Part shown: one piece after another, positions 56,174-64,000 of the stretch | Layout: every line of letters begins with the position of its first letter | Numbering within the stretch: position 1 is the stretch's first letter | Assembly (NCBI RefSeq): GCF_018326005.1 | Contig: NZ_AP021903.1 | Coordinates: 2,420,001-2,484,000, forward strand | Source of the DNA: Pseudomonas sp. Seg1 | Lineage (GTDB): Bacteria; Pseudomonadota; Gammaproteobacteria; Pseudomonadales; Pseudomonadaceae | Direction of reading: 5' to 3' | Length of the DNA: 64,000 nucleotides | Position numbers and translations under genes: made by a program | Notes under the pieces: generated by a model | Told to the model about the DNA's origin: nothing | Seen by the model: only the letters and a program-made list of their open reading frames with translations | Database searches by the model: none

Positions 56174-59043
56174 GGATATATCGATTTGTGCCGCTCCTGG
56201 TGCGGCCCCGGCAAGTCAATGCTTAACTGGGTGATGCCGTCCTGGGTGATTGTGTCACCCAGAACTCCGCTGATCCGCACTTCTCGAGTCTCCATCGAGA
56301 CTCTCGGCTGATACAACAACATCATCAGTTCGTTGATCTCGTCCAGTTGTGCCTGAGGCTCGATAGCCTTATTGGCATTTGCACGGCGATGGGACCAGCA
56401 GGAATTCGCCAAGTAATTCTGCAACGGGCTGGCTTGGCGGAGCCAAGCGAACAAGTAAAGACCACCGAGTGCCAACAGCAAGAAATTCATTGGCCCCATC
56501 CCAAGGCGAAAGCGCTTTATGGCCACTGGCGTTGAAATTTGATTTGATAGCCGCATACCTGTTAGTCCAAGCCCCAGTAGCGCTTGCGCTCCATATACGG
56601 CAACCTGCCCAGTAACGGCCAATTGTTTTATCTTAATCCATGGATCAATGCTGCTTTGAGCACTATCTATTTGAATTTTCAACGAATTCATTTCTTGAAG
56701 AGCTGCTGCAGCGGAAAGTCCGCCGACAATCCCGCCAAATAACGTCAGAGTTGGTGCGGTGAATGAGATCTGACCCTTAGCTAAGCTGAGCTCATTCATC
56801 CCTTTCCCCAAAAGCACCCAATTCTGAATCACCGCCCCCAACGCCGCCCCTGCGTATAAATACGCAGAAAGAGAGTCCGCCTGACGCTGCTCATCGCTGC
56901 CTTCCAATGCAGCTGCCTGCCCGGCATATGTTCCGGCGTTGAGAATATTCACCACCAGCGCTGCCAATGGCAGCAGGCCGCCCGAGGCTTTCACTGCGGG
57001 AGCATTGACGATACCGCTGATGCGGCCAAGGCCGATGGCCTGCGCAGTGCTGCGCGTCCACTGGCCAAGGGCGTCAGCTTTCTGGCCGACCAGACGCCAG
57101 ACTTTTATGCCGTTCTCCATGCCCTGCAGCAGGCGAGCGCTTTCGCCCAGACGAAGGGCAAGAAACATACCCATGCCTATGGCCATGCCGTTGCGGGCCA
57201 GTATCAATGATGCGCCGAGGCGAGTAAGGGCTGCGACCCAGGCACCTTCAAGGTTGCTTGCCAGTCGCTCGATGTTGCGTAGTGTGTCGGCGTCGATAAT
57301 CTTGGCGATGGCGGCACGCGAATCAGCGAGGTTTTCCATACCCAGAGCGGTGAACAGTTCATTGAGTCGCGACGTGTTGTTGACTGCCGCTTCGAGGCTC
57401 GGGCTCCAGGCCTGGAACACCAGTCGTAGCAACCCCGGATTGTCGCTTTGCACGTAGTCAGTAAACTGCTTGGCCCCTTCGCTGCGGCTGCATTGGGCAC
57501 TGAGGCAGGCGACCGTCAAATTTTCCAGCCACTTGAGGTGATCTTCGTTGCTTTGGTCGACAAACCAGGTGCCGCTCTCACTTCGTGGGAGATAAGTTTT
57601 ACGATCGGTATACAGCAGATGATGACGCGTCTCGACCTGTTTGAAATGCTGCGGTGCCTCTTCGTCCAGCCAACGATCCATGCTTGCCAGATCAATATAT
57701 TCCCCAACTTTGCTGGCGCCGCGACCATCTCCCAGATTGCTGGCTTTTTCCCGGCGATACTCGCGTACTACTTGTTGCGCCTCTTTGTGCAGTTCGCTTG
57801 GGATAAAGCTGCGCACTTTATTCAGAATGCTTTCTTCTCGGCTGCTCACATCCGCCGTCAACGAATCCGCTTTGGACAATCCGTACTGACGGCCGCGCTG
57901 AAGGTTGATGCGTTGTTTTTCCGCTTGTAAATCGTTGAGCTGCTTCTGGCTATCAAGCAGGGTGTCGCCTTGTTCGGGCGTCAGCTTCAGGTTGTGCTCG
58001 CGATACTGATAGTTGAGCAGGTTGGCCACCTCTGCGCCGTCTTCGGTGACCATGCTGCGGATAAAACTGCCGATGGTCTGACGCAGGCTGTTGTCGGCGA
58101 CCCAAGCTTCGTGCTCAGCCTCGACCTTATTCTGTTCGTGGTCGATATCTCGCAACACGCCGAGATCATCATCCAGCGCAGCAAACACCCCATATAACGG
58201 GGCCGACTGGCTTTTGGCTGCATCCAGCCAAGCTTGGGTCGGGGCCAGTTCCCAAGGGGTGGCACTCCAGATGCCAGGTTCGGCCACCGGCTCGCCCGGG
58301 GGTTGTGCGCTGGCTGCTTGTTCACGTTCGCGTAGGAATTGCGAGCTCGCAGAATAGGCTTTGATGTTGTCCTGCGTGGGAGCCTTTTGCATCTCCTTGC
58401 CCTGTTGATTCACGCCTTCACGGTAGGCCGCACCGTTCTGCTGATAATCATGCGCAAGGGCTTGATCACGTACCTTGGGCATCAGCTCGGCGACAAGTGT
58501 CGGGGCTTTTTCGAGTGGCGGGCAGTGTTTGGCCGTCAGGTTTGTGGCGACTTTGGTGAGTGCTACCTGACGCATGCGTTTGCGTCGTTCGCCGTTCTTT
58601 TTCAGGCTCTCGCAGGCGTCTTTGCTCAGCGGTCTTTCGCTGTAGAGCATCCAGGCGTCGGTGCTTTTTTTCAGGGCGATACCGGCTTTTTCGCCCGTGG
58701 CGATTTCGGCGTGTGGTTGCGTCAGCGACTGCTCGACCAGCAGGCCATCTGCGCCTACGCCGTAGCGTTTCAATGGGCCTTCGGCATGCCACAGGTAGAC
58801 ATAACCTGCGCGCAGGCGACGCAGTGCCATCGGGTGGCTTTTGGTCGGGCTGGGAGGTTTGAAGTCAGCGTGCTCGGCGGCCTGCTCGGCCTTCGCGTAG
58901 CGTGCGGGAACAACGAAAATTTCCGGGTGTTTGGCCGGGCAGGTGGTACCTGGGCTCGACAGTTCCTCGTCGCCGAACTGGCATTGTGCAGCCTGATCAG
59001 CGGCGGCCAGATTGCGGTTTTTATCGAGCGGTTGGGCAGTCAT
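56170..59043 (-). CDS. VasX-like type VI secretion effector (pore-forming)
   Basis: 957 residues. The N-terminal region fits the VasX/BTH_I2691 effector family: PARYAKAEQAAEHADFKPPS, then RRLRAGYVYLWHAEGPLKRY. A long, charged helical middle (about 140-590) follows, and the last third has about six hydrophobic helices, for example GMAIGMGMFLALRLGESARL, LPLAALVVNILNAGTYAGQA, TLTLFGGIVGGLSAAAALQE and PMNFLLLALGGLYLFAWL, which would insert in target membranes. VasX-type proteins dissipate membrane potential of rival cells. The gene overlaps the DUF4123 adaptor gene before it and the small gene after it by four bases, so loading on VgrG by the adaptor is expected. Confidence 0.85.
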   Translation of the reverse strand: MTAQPLDKNRNLAAADQAAQCQFGDEELSSPGTTCPAKHPEIFVVPARYAKAEQAAEHADFKPPSPTKSHPMALRRLRAGYVYLWHAEGPLKRYGVGADGLLVEQSLTQPHAEIATGEKAGIALKKSTDAWMLYSERPLSKDACESLKKNGERRKRMRQVALTKVATNLTAKHCPPLEKAPTLVAELMPKVRDQALAHDYQQNGAAYREGVNQQGKEMQKAPTQDNIKAYSASSQFLREREQAASAQPPGEPVAEPGIWSATPWELAPTQAWLDAAKSQSAPLYGVFAALDDDLGVLRDIDHEQNKVEAEHEAWVADNSLRQTIGSFIRSMVTEDGAEVANLLNYQYREHNLKLTPEQGDTLLDSQKQLNDLQAEKQRINLQRGRQYGLSKADSLTADVSSREESILNKVRSFIPSELHKEAQQVVREYRREKASNLGDGRGASKVGEYIDLASMDRWLDEEAPQHFKQVETRHHLLYTDRKTYLPRSESGTWFVDQSNEDHLKWLENLTVACLSAQCSRSEGAKQFTDYVQSDNPGLLRLVFQAWSPSLEAAVNNTSRLNELFTALGMENLADSRAAIAKIIDADTLRNIERLASNLEGAWVAALTRLGASLILARNGMAIGMGMFLALRLGESARLLQGMENGIKVWRLVGQKADALGQWTRSTAQAIGLGRISGIVNAPAVKASGGLLPLAALVVNILNAGTYAGQAAALEGSDEQRQADSLSAYLYAGAALGAVIQNWVLLGKGMNELSLAKGQISFTAPTLTLFGGIVGGLSAAAALQEMNSLKIQIDSAQSSIDPWIKIKQLAVTGQVAVYGAQALLGLGLTGMRLSNQISTPVAIKRFRLGMGPMNFLLLALGGLYLFAWLRQASPLQNYLANSCWSHRRANANKAIEPQAQLDEINELMMLLYQPRVSMETREVRISGVLGDTITQDGITQLSIDLPGPHQERHKSIYP

Positions 59044-59906
59044 GCAAAAGACTCCTTGTCAGTTAGCAGCCAATGGCGATGCAGTTCTACCAACAAGGCA
59101 TCCAGGCGTTGTGTGGCGTTAAGCGTGGGTTCTTGCAGAATCTCGCGGTAGGCCTGATGTTCAGGTGCTCGCGGAAACTCGGTGCCATGCTCGGCAACCA
59201 GTGCCGACCAGCGCGCCACTTCCTTGGGCGCCGAGTAACCGTGGCTGGCGGCGCCTTCGCGGCAGAGCACTGCCCATTGCTGTTGCTCCGTGGACGAGCG
59301 CTGGGCCAGGCAATCAGGGAAGTAGGTGTTGACGTGCTCCAGCAGCTGTTGATCAAACAGCTCCAGCTTGCCTTGGTTGAGCTGTTGCAACTGCTGCTCA
59401 TCGAGGTACAACCACGGCCGCTCCGCATATTGCTGGGCACTTTGGCGATCTTGCTCACGAACGATCCACTGTTCTTGCTCACCCTCTCGGGCCGGCAGAC
59501 GCACGCGGCGGATCGGTCCCATCAAGTGATCTTTTTCAGCTGGACTCAGGGGCGGCAACCAATGGCGCATGACTCGCGGGTCGTAGTATCGAAACAGCAT
59601 TGACGCATCACCGGTCACCCGTACATGGATCAGGCTGCGCAGATGTTCAGTCAATTGCTGAATGGGCGCATCACTTTCGATGATCAGGCCGGCATCGTTT
59701 TGCCAGTCCTCAGTGAAGGCTTTTTCGAGTGCGGTGTTGGCGCGCAAGACGACCAGCGCAGGGCCGACATCAAACACCTCTTGCAAGGGGGTTGAGTGGT
59801 AAAGCCATTCGACAATCGGGTTTTCATCCAGGCTGTATACGCGGGCCGGAAGGTTTTCGATCTTTGCTCCATCCAGAAGCAGATAACGTGTGGTACCGGG
59901 GATCAT
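59040..59906 (-). CDS. DUF4123 type VI effector adaptor (Tap/TEC type)
   Basis: 288 residues from the ATG at 59906, which shares ATGA with the end of vgrG. The DUF4123 region spans the first half: RYLLLDGAKIENLPARVYSL, WLYHSTPLQEVFDVGPALVVL, and VTGDASMLFRYYDPRVMRHWLPPL (FRYYDPRV is the family hallmark). DUF4123 proteins bind both the VgrG tip and a specific effector, here the VasX-like protein encoded next. Confidence 0.9.
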   Translation of the reverse strand: MIPGTTRYLLLDGAKIENLPARVYSLDENPIVEWLYHSTPLQEVFDVGPALVVLRANTALEKAFTEDWQNDAGLIIESDAPIQQLTEHLRSLIHVRVTGDASMLFRYYDPRVMRHWLPPLSPAEKDHLMGPIRRVRLPAREGEQEQWIVREQDRQSAQQYAERPWLYLDEQQLQQLNQGKLELFDQQLLEHVNTYFPDCLAQRSSTEQQQWAVLCREGAASHGYSAPKEVARWSALVAEHGTEFPRAPEHQAYREILQEPTLNATQRLDALLVELHRHWLLTDKESFA

Positions 59907-61948
59907 TTCATCGCCTTCAGTTTTTCGCATATCTCGCAGACTGGCTGAGCCGTTGTGGCCGCTCGTTGCAGGGTTTGACGTAAAGCAGGCACCAGCAAGG
60001 TCCCGGCCTTATCTGCATCCGCCTGCTTCAACGGCCCCGGCAGCAACGGCGCCGCTCCCGTGCCGCTGCCCGGGCCACCGCCGGAGTTGATATTGATCAC
60101 CGGCCCGCTCATGGTCACTCCGCCGGCATCAATCTTGATGAAGCTGCCACCGCCGATCAGGGTCAGTTCGGCGCCGGCTTCCATCACGACTTTCATGCCG
60201 CTGCTCAGGTGAATTTCCTGCCCGGCATCAATGAACTGCCCAGTGCCAATCTTGACGTGCTGATTCACCCCCACCGTCAGGTGATCATTGGCCTGCGCCT
60301 CAACCTTGCGGTCCTCATAAACCGTGTGATGTTCCTCAGCCTTGAATTCCGTGTAGCTGTTCTTCTCGACCGTGTCGTGACGCTCATTACCGACCCGAAT
60401 CTTCTGGTCGTGCTCGATGTTTTCATCCCAATCACGCTGGGCATGCAGGTAGATCTGCTCCTGACCTTTCTTGTCTTCGATGCGCAGTTCGTTGTAGCCG
60501 CTGCCGCCCATGGAGCTCAGGGTTTTGAAGGTGCTGCGCGTCTTGTTCGCCGGCAGTTCGTAGGGAACGGTGTTTTCCTTGTGGTACAGGCAGCCGCTGA
60601 TCAGCGGTTGATCGGGGTCGCCTTCGAGGAACGTCACCAGCACTTCCATGCCGATGCGCGGGATGGCGATGCCGCCGTACTGGGCGCCGGCCCAGGCGCT
60701 GGAGACGCGCAGCCAGCAGCTGGTCTTGTCGTTGGCCTGGCCTTCGCGGTCCCAGTGGAACTGGACCTTGACGCGGCCGTACTGGTCGCAGTGGATTTCT
60801 TCACCTTTGGGGCCGGTGACCACGGCGCTCTGGCTGCCGAGGATGCGCGGTTTCGGGTGGCGCAGGGGCGGGCGGTTCGGCACGTCCCACGGGGTGGCCT
60901 GGAAGCGGTTGCGGTAGCCCTGGTGGAAATCGTCTTTCAGCGCGGTGGTGTCGCTGGTCACCGACTCTTCGAGGACTTGCGGCTGTTTGCCTTCGTGGAG
61001 GACTTCGGTGAGCAGCCAGAGGTCGTTCCACTTGGCTTTCGGGTGCGCAGTGAGTGCGAGGAAATGGCCGCTGACCAGCAACGGTTGATCGCTTTTGCCT
61101 TCGGCGAGTTGGAAGTCGCTGCGGTGGCGTTCGAGGGCGCGTTTGGCCAGGTGCTTGCCGCGTTCGCGGTCGACGAAGCGGCCCGGGTAGTCGTAGTCCT
61201 CGAGGTCGGGCAGGGTGTCGCCACGGTTTTCGCTTTCGAGGGTGATTCGCGGTTTTTCGAAGTCGTAATCGCGACGCGTGGTGCGGCTGGTGCGGGTTTC
61301 CAGGCGCAGGTCGAAGCGCTTGATCACCGGGTCGCTGGCGACCATGCCGGAGTCTTGCTGATAGGCCACGGGTTTGAGTTTCGGGAACACCGTCTGGTCA
61401 TCGCCGAAGATCAGTTTGTGCGCGGTGGCACTGTGCTGGAAGTGGTAGTGAATGCCTTCTTCCTCGCACAGGCGCTGGATGAAGTGCAGGTCCGACTCGT
61501 CGTACTGCACGCAGTAGATGCGCTCGGGGTAGATCGAGTGGGTCTGGAATTCGTAGGCGTTGCTCTGGATGCCGTGCTCTTCGAGGACCATGCCGATGAT
61601 TTTCGGCACGCTGAGGTTCTGGAAGATGCGCTGGTTGATCCGGTGCGCGAGGTACGCCAGTTGCGGGCGCAGGGTCACCGAATAACGGGTCAGGCGCTTG
61701 CCCGAGTCGCCTTGCGCGGCGCGGTAGATCTGGCCGTGGATGCCGCTGCCGTCGAGCGACAGTTGCAGGAAGGCCGGTTTGTGCAGGAGGGTTTCGAGGT
61801 CCAGCGACGGCTGCTCACTGACCAGTTCCACCTCGAAGACAAAAGGCTGGCTGATGGCTTCCCGGCCTTGCAGGGTAAACACCTGAAAGTCGGCGGAAAG
61901 ACCTTCGATGGTCAGGGCAAAGTGAGTTTCATTGGCCGGCGCGAACAT
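59903..61948 (-). CDS. vgrG: VgrG type VI secretion spike protein
   Basis: 681 residues from the ATG at 61948, behind GAGGAA; the longer frame start has no site. gp27-like N-terminal part (SQPFVFEVELVSEQPSLDLE, YCVQYDESDLHFIQRLCEEE), gp5-like OB fold with DQYGRVKVQFHWDREG and GIAIPRIGMEVLVTFLEGDP, then a beta-helical spike with repeated V/N/G strands and a proline/glycine-rich extension of about 50 residues (SGGGPGSGTGAAPLLPG) with CEICEK at the end. The extension may bind adaptor or effector. Confidence 0.94.
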   Translation of the reverse strand: MFAPANETHFALTIEGLSADFQVFTLQGREAISQPFVFEVELVSEQPSLDLETLLHKPAFLQLSLDGSGIHGQIYRAAQGDSGKRLTRYSVTLRPQLAYLAHRINQRIFQNLSVPKIIGMVLEEHGIQSNAYEFQTHSIYPERIYCVQYDESDLHFIQRLCEEEGIHYHFQHSATAHKLIFGDDQTVFPKLKPVAYQQDSGMVASDPVIKRFDLRLETRTSRTTRRDYDFEKPRITLESENRGDTLPDLEDYDYPGRFVDRERGKHLAKRALERHRSDFQLAEGKSDQPLLVSGHFLALTAHPKAKWNDLWLLTEVLHEGKQPQVLEESVTSDTTALKDDFHQGYRNRFQATPWDVPNRPPLRHPKPRILGSQSAVVTGPKGEEIHCDQYGRVKVQFHWDREGQANDKTSCWLRVSSAWAGAQYGGIAIPRIGMEVLVTFLEGDPDQPLISGCLYHKENTVPYELPANKTRSTFKTLSSMGGSGYNELRIEDKKGQEQIYLHAQRDWDENIEHDQKIRVGNERHDTVEKNSYTEFKAEEHHTVYEDRKVEAQANDHLTVGVNQHVKIGTGQFIDAGQEIHLSSGMKVVMEAGAELTLIGGGSFIKIDAGGVTMSGPVININSGGGPGSGTGAAPLLPGPLKQADADKAGTLLVPALRQTLQRAATTAQPVCEICEKLKAMK

Positions 61949-62080
61949 CCGTTGTTCCTCGTGCTGTACAGCGGCGCTCGTCGACGCCCGCAAAAGCGGG
62001 TCAACGTACGCGAAATTCTGGAGGGGCGTAAACAACATCGACCAGCAGAGCTGGCCGATGTGTGAAGCGATCAGCCGTAA

Positions 62081-62596
62081 TTAAACGACTGGAGCACGCC
62101 AGTCATCGGAACCCGAAGTACCGGATACTTCGTGGGTCCAGGTGATTTTGCGGTAGGTGAACTGCACTTCTTCCAGGTGGGTGAAGTGCGAGTTGCCTGG
62201 GTCCTGGCAGTTGTGCATTTTGTTGTTGATGGCGACGATGATCGCGTCTTCCAGTTTGGTGGTGTAGTAGTGCTCTTGAGTACCTTGAGCCGAAGTGCGG
62301 TACCACTGGATAACGATTTCGCTCATGCGCTCGCCCGAGGTCAGAGCGGCTTGCAGCAGAGGCGAAGCCTTGTCGTAGACCTTGGTGATCACAACTGGCT
62401 TGTGAACGCGCTGACCGGTTGGCTGACCGGATTGCGGGTCACGCGGGATGATCACGTCGTGGCTGAACGCCTGAACCATGACCTGGTCTTCGTGACCTTC
62501 CTGGTAGGTGTTGCCAACGGAGTCAGCGGTGAACGCGCCGGCAGTGATCAGGCCTTGTTTTTCGCCGGTAACCGACATGTACGCTGGTGTTGCCAT
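62081..62596 (-). CDS. hcp: Hcp type VI secretion tube protein
   Basis: 171 residues, AAGGAG eight bases before the ATG. Opens with ATPAYMSVTGEKQGLITAGA, followed by HDVIIPRDPQSGQPTGQRVH and VYDKASPLLQAALTSGE, ending with EEVQFTYRKITWTHE: the complete Hcp fold. Hexameric rings stack as the inner tube under VgrG. The window has no sheath, baseplate or membrane-complex genes, so this is an orphan hcp-vgrG island that depends on a main cluster elsewhere. Confidence 0.95.
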   Translation of the reverse strand: MATPAYMSVTGEKQGLITAGAFTADSVGNTYQEGHEDQVMVQAFSHDVIIPRDPQSGQPTGQRVHKPVVITKVYDKASPLLQAALTSGERMSEIVIQWYRTSAQGTQEHYYTTKLEDAIIVAINNKMHNCQDPGNSHFTHLEEVQFTYRKITWTHEVSGTSGSDDWRAPVV

Positions 62597-62765
62597 GGGA
62601 TGCTCTCCTTGCGGATAAATTTAAGGTGCCCGGGAGGCGAAATCGCCCGGTGGGTGCCTGACTGTTATCAAGGAGCGTGCCAGCTTTTGTGAGGTCCCCG
62701 GAAGCCGGGGGTGAAACCGCTCTGGCCTGCGCTTTGTAGGATTTTTCAGCGGGGATTCAGGGTAA

Positions 62766-62895
62766 AAGTGCGCAAGAAGTTGCGCAGTACTGCGCAACTT
62801 CTTGCGCACTTGGCTACAGGCCACGTAGATCATGGCTTGTAGGGCAATTTAGTACTGAAATATTACGGGCAACTGCGCAACTTCTTGCGCAGTAC
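62766..62895. repeat. 46-bp perfect palindrome plus a third arm
   Basis: 62766-62811 is a perfect palindrome with 23-base arms (left arm begins AAGTGCGCAAGAAGTTGCGC; centre AGT/ACT). Each arm is itself a hairpin, TGCGCAA-GAAG-TTGCGCA. A third copy of the arm (ACTGCGCAACTTCTTGCGCA) stands at 62872-62891. It lies upstream of hcp, in the gap between hcp and the hglS-like gene. Confidence 0.92.
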
Positions 62896-63039
62896 GGCCA
62901 TATGCCATCAGTGAGCGCGATGTCGTTTTCTTCAGTGGGCGGACTGGTTGGGAAATACGCGGGAGGATGGGGTATTGCAGACTAGGCAAAATCCAGTTTC
63001 TCCGGAGGAAGCACGCCAGCGTTTGCGCTGAGTAAATGC

Positions 63040-63160
63040 AAAACCTGTGGCGAGGGAGCTTGCTCCCGCTGGAGTGCGTAGCGCTTCCTAAGATCTTCGT
63101 TACTGCACTTTTTTTGGGGCCGCTGCGCAGCCCATCGGGGATAAATCCCCTCGCCACAAC
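63040..63160. repeat. GTGGCGAGGGAGCTT/CCCCTCGCCAC repeat
   Basis: Paired elements GTGGCGAGGGAGCTTGCTCC and CATCGGGGATAAATCCCCTC with CGCCACAA, of the same family as 22736-22858. The remaining sequence from 62900 to 63174 holds no gene I can support. Confidence 0.75.
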
Positions 63161-63174
63161 GGGCAGCGTGGTGT

Positions 63175-64000
63175 TCAGATTGGTTTCAAGCCCAAGATGT
63201 TGGCGCATTCCTTGAGCGAACGCCGTTGCGTCTCGGCATACAAACCCAACTCATCAATAGTCGAGCGCCCCAGCGCCTGTTCGAACGCCTCGCGATTGGA
63301 GTGTTCGCCATAGTGTGTCTGCGCTGCATCGCCCAGATTTGACTGAAAAATCCCCGCCGCACTCACCGGCAGGAAATCTTCGTACACCAGCGGTTCCGCT
63401 TTCACATAACCGTCGCGCAACAAATCCTCCAGCGAGGCGTCGCCGAGACTACCTGCCGCCACACCTTTTTCCGTCACGAAATAGCGAAAGTACGCCAACT
63501 CCTCTGCGCGCATGCCCTCGACGCTGTCGGGGAATTCGCCAAAGTGTTGAGTCATCAGCGCGTTGTAGCGTGCGGCGTTGCCTTCGTTGGGAAAGTCACC
63601 GAGTTCATCGCGGGCCGCATTCAACAAGCGGTCATACAGCGCACGGCCCTTGGGCGTCAGCGCCGCGCCGCGTTGTTCGATTTCGCCGAAACGCGCGCTG
63701 TGGCTGCCACGGGTTTCGCTTTGATCGGTGAAGGCGATCGGCTCGTCCAGTGCCTTGAAACTGGTCTGGCGCAGCAGGATCGGGCATTGCCGACGTGGCG
63801 GGCCTTCGATCACTGCTTTGGGCGTGATGCCGTGGGCTGGCATCTGCTGCTGTACGGCGTCGATGTCCAGCGTGCGTGGTGTCAGGTGATTGATGTGCGG
63901 ACCTTTGAACGCTACTACGTCGGCGATCAAACGGTGTTGGGCGCTCAGTGTCTGGTACTGCGCGGCGGTAACAGTTGCGCTGTGATGCCAGCGAAAAGTT
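63175..64000 (-). CDS. hglS: 2-oxoadipate dioxygenase/decarboxylase (DUF1338), partial
   Basis: 275 codons are inside the window; the 5' part (about 190 more residues in a family of about 460) lies beyond the right edge. The DUF1338 signature is GPHINHLTPRTLDIDAVQ, followed by RQTSFKALDEPIAF, HSARFGEIEQRGAALTPKGR and YDRLLNAARDE. HglS uses iron to turn 2-oxoadipate into 2-hydroxyglutarate in D-lysine breakdown; the His in INHLT and the Glu in FGEIEQRG are likely metal ligands. The TTG at 63930 is internal, not the start. Confidence 0.85.
   Translation of the reverse strand, partial: TFRWHHSATVTAAQYQTLSAQHRLIADVVAFKGPHINHLTPRTLDIDAVQQQMPAHGITPKAVIEGPPRRQCPILLRQTSFKALDEPIAFTDQSETRGSHSARFGEIEQRGAALTPKGRALYDRLLNAARDELGDFPNEGNAARYNALMTQHFGEFPDSVEGMRAEELAYFRYFVTEKGVAAGSLGDASLEDLLRDGYVKAEPLVYEDFLPVSAAGIFQSNLGDAAQTHYGEHSNREAFEQALGRSTIDELGLYAETQRRSLKECANILGLKPI

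Noticed and set aside
60209..62065. Long + strand open frame opposite vgrG
   Set aside because: Valine/aspartate-rich shadow; VgrG on the minus strand is certain.

Overview
The window looks like chromosome of a Pseudomonas, most likely of the P. fluorescens group. The evidence is the high GC content, many Pseudomonas-type REP palindromes (GTGGGAGCTGGCTTGCCAGCGA and relatives), the 110-bp GATCGTTCCCACGC intergenic repeat, a DUF6124 gene, and protein sequences of Pseudomonas character throughout. This is inference from reading; no database search was possible.

Region 1 (1-2.5 kb) is accessory: repeat-rich DNA, a frameshifted DUF6124 gene, a small unknown gene, and a PaaA2/ParE2-like toxin-antitoxin pair. 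Region 2 (2.5-17.3 kb) is a coherent block. A minus-strand operon encodes two related secreted proteins, one carrying tandem cadherin/Ig-like domains, followed by CsgB-like and CsgA-like curlin-repeat proteins. Divergent from it lie a histidine kinase, a 935-residue multicopper oxidase behind a clear sigma-54 promoter, a SCO-cytochrome c fusion, a second and closely similar histidine kinase, and an NtrC-type regulator. The order matches the Mn(II)-oxidation genes of P. putida as I recall them (mcoA, mnxS1/mnxS2/mnxR). The hypothesis worth testing is that a curli-like fibre and its Ig-like partners are part of the same Mn-oxidation programme.

Region 3 (17.4-40.3 kb) holds a small secreted protein, a methyltransferase, a 70-bp tandem repeat and a large minus-strand Wzx/Wzy-type exopolysaccharide cluster. 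It starts with UDP-glucose dehydrogenase and UDP-glucuronate 4-epimerase (an acidic polymer), runs through the initiating sugar transferase, a kinase-like ATPase lacking the Walker A lysine, export proteins, glycosyltransferases, polymerase, deacetylase, flippase and a periplasmic glycosidase-like protein, and ends with four modification genes. A sulfatase-fold membrane transferase diverges from it.

Region 4 (40.4-49.5 kb) has an ABC ATPase/FtsX permease/AttH-like lipoprotein trio, small conserved proteins, an AT-rich gap with a possible structured RNA, a glycosyltransferase, a VanW-family protein and several unknowns. Region 5 (49.5-62.6 kb) is an orphan type VI secretion island: Hcp, VgrG, a DUF4123 adaptor and a VasX-like pore-forming effector, then a small unknown protein and an array of five tandem DUF6708-like membrane proteins (probable immunity proteins) plus a sixth distant one. 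Four array members carry all four combinations of two alternative membrane segments and two alternative C-terminal segments, and one is frameshifted; this is the strongest sign of active diversification in the window. The right edge holds an unusual 46-bp perfect palindrome and the 3' part of an hglS-like (DUF1338) gene.
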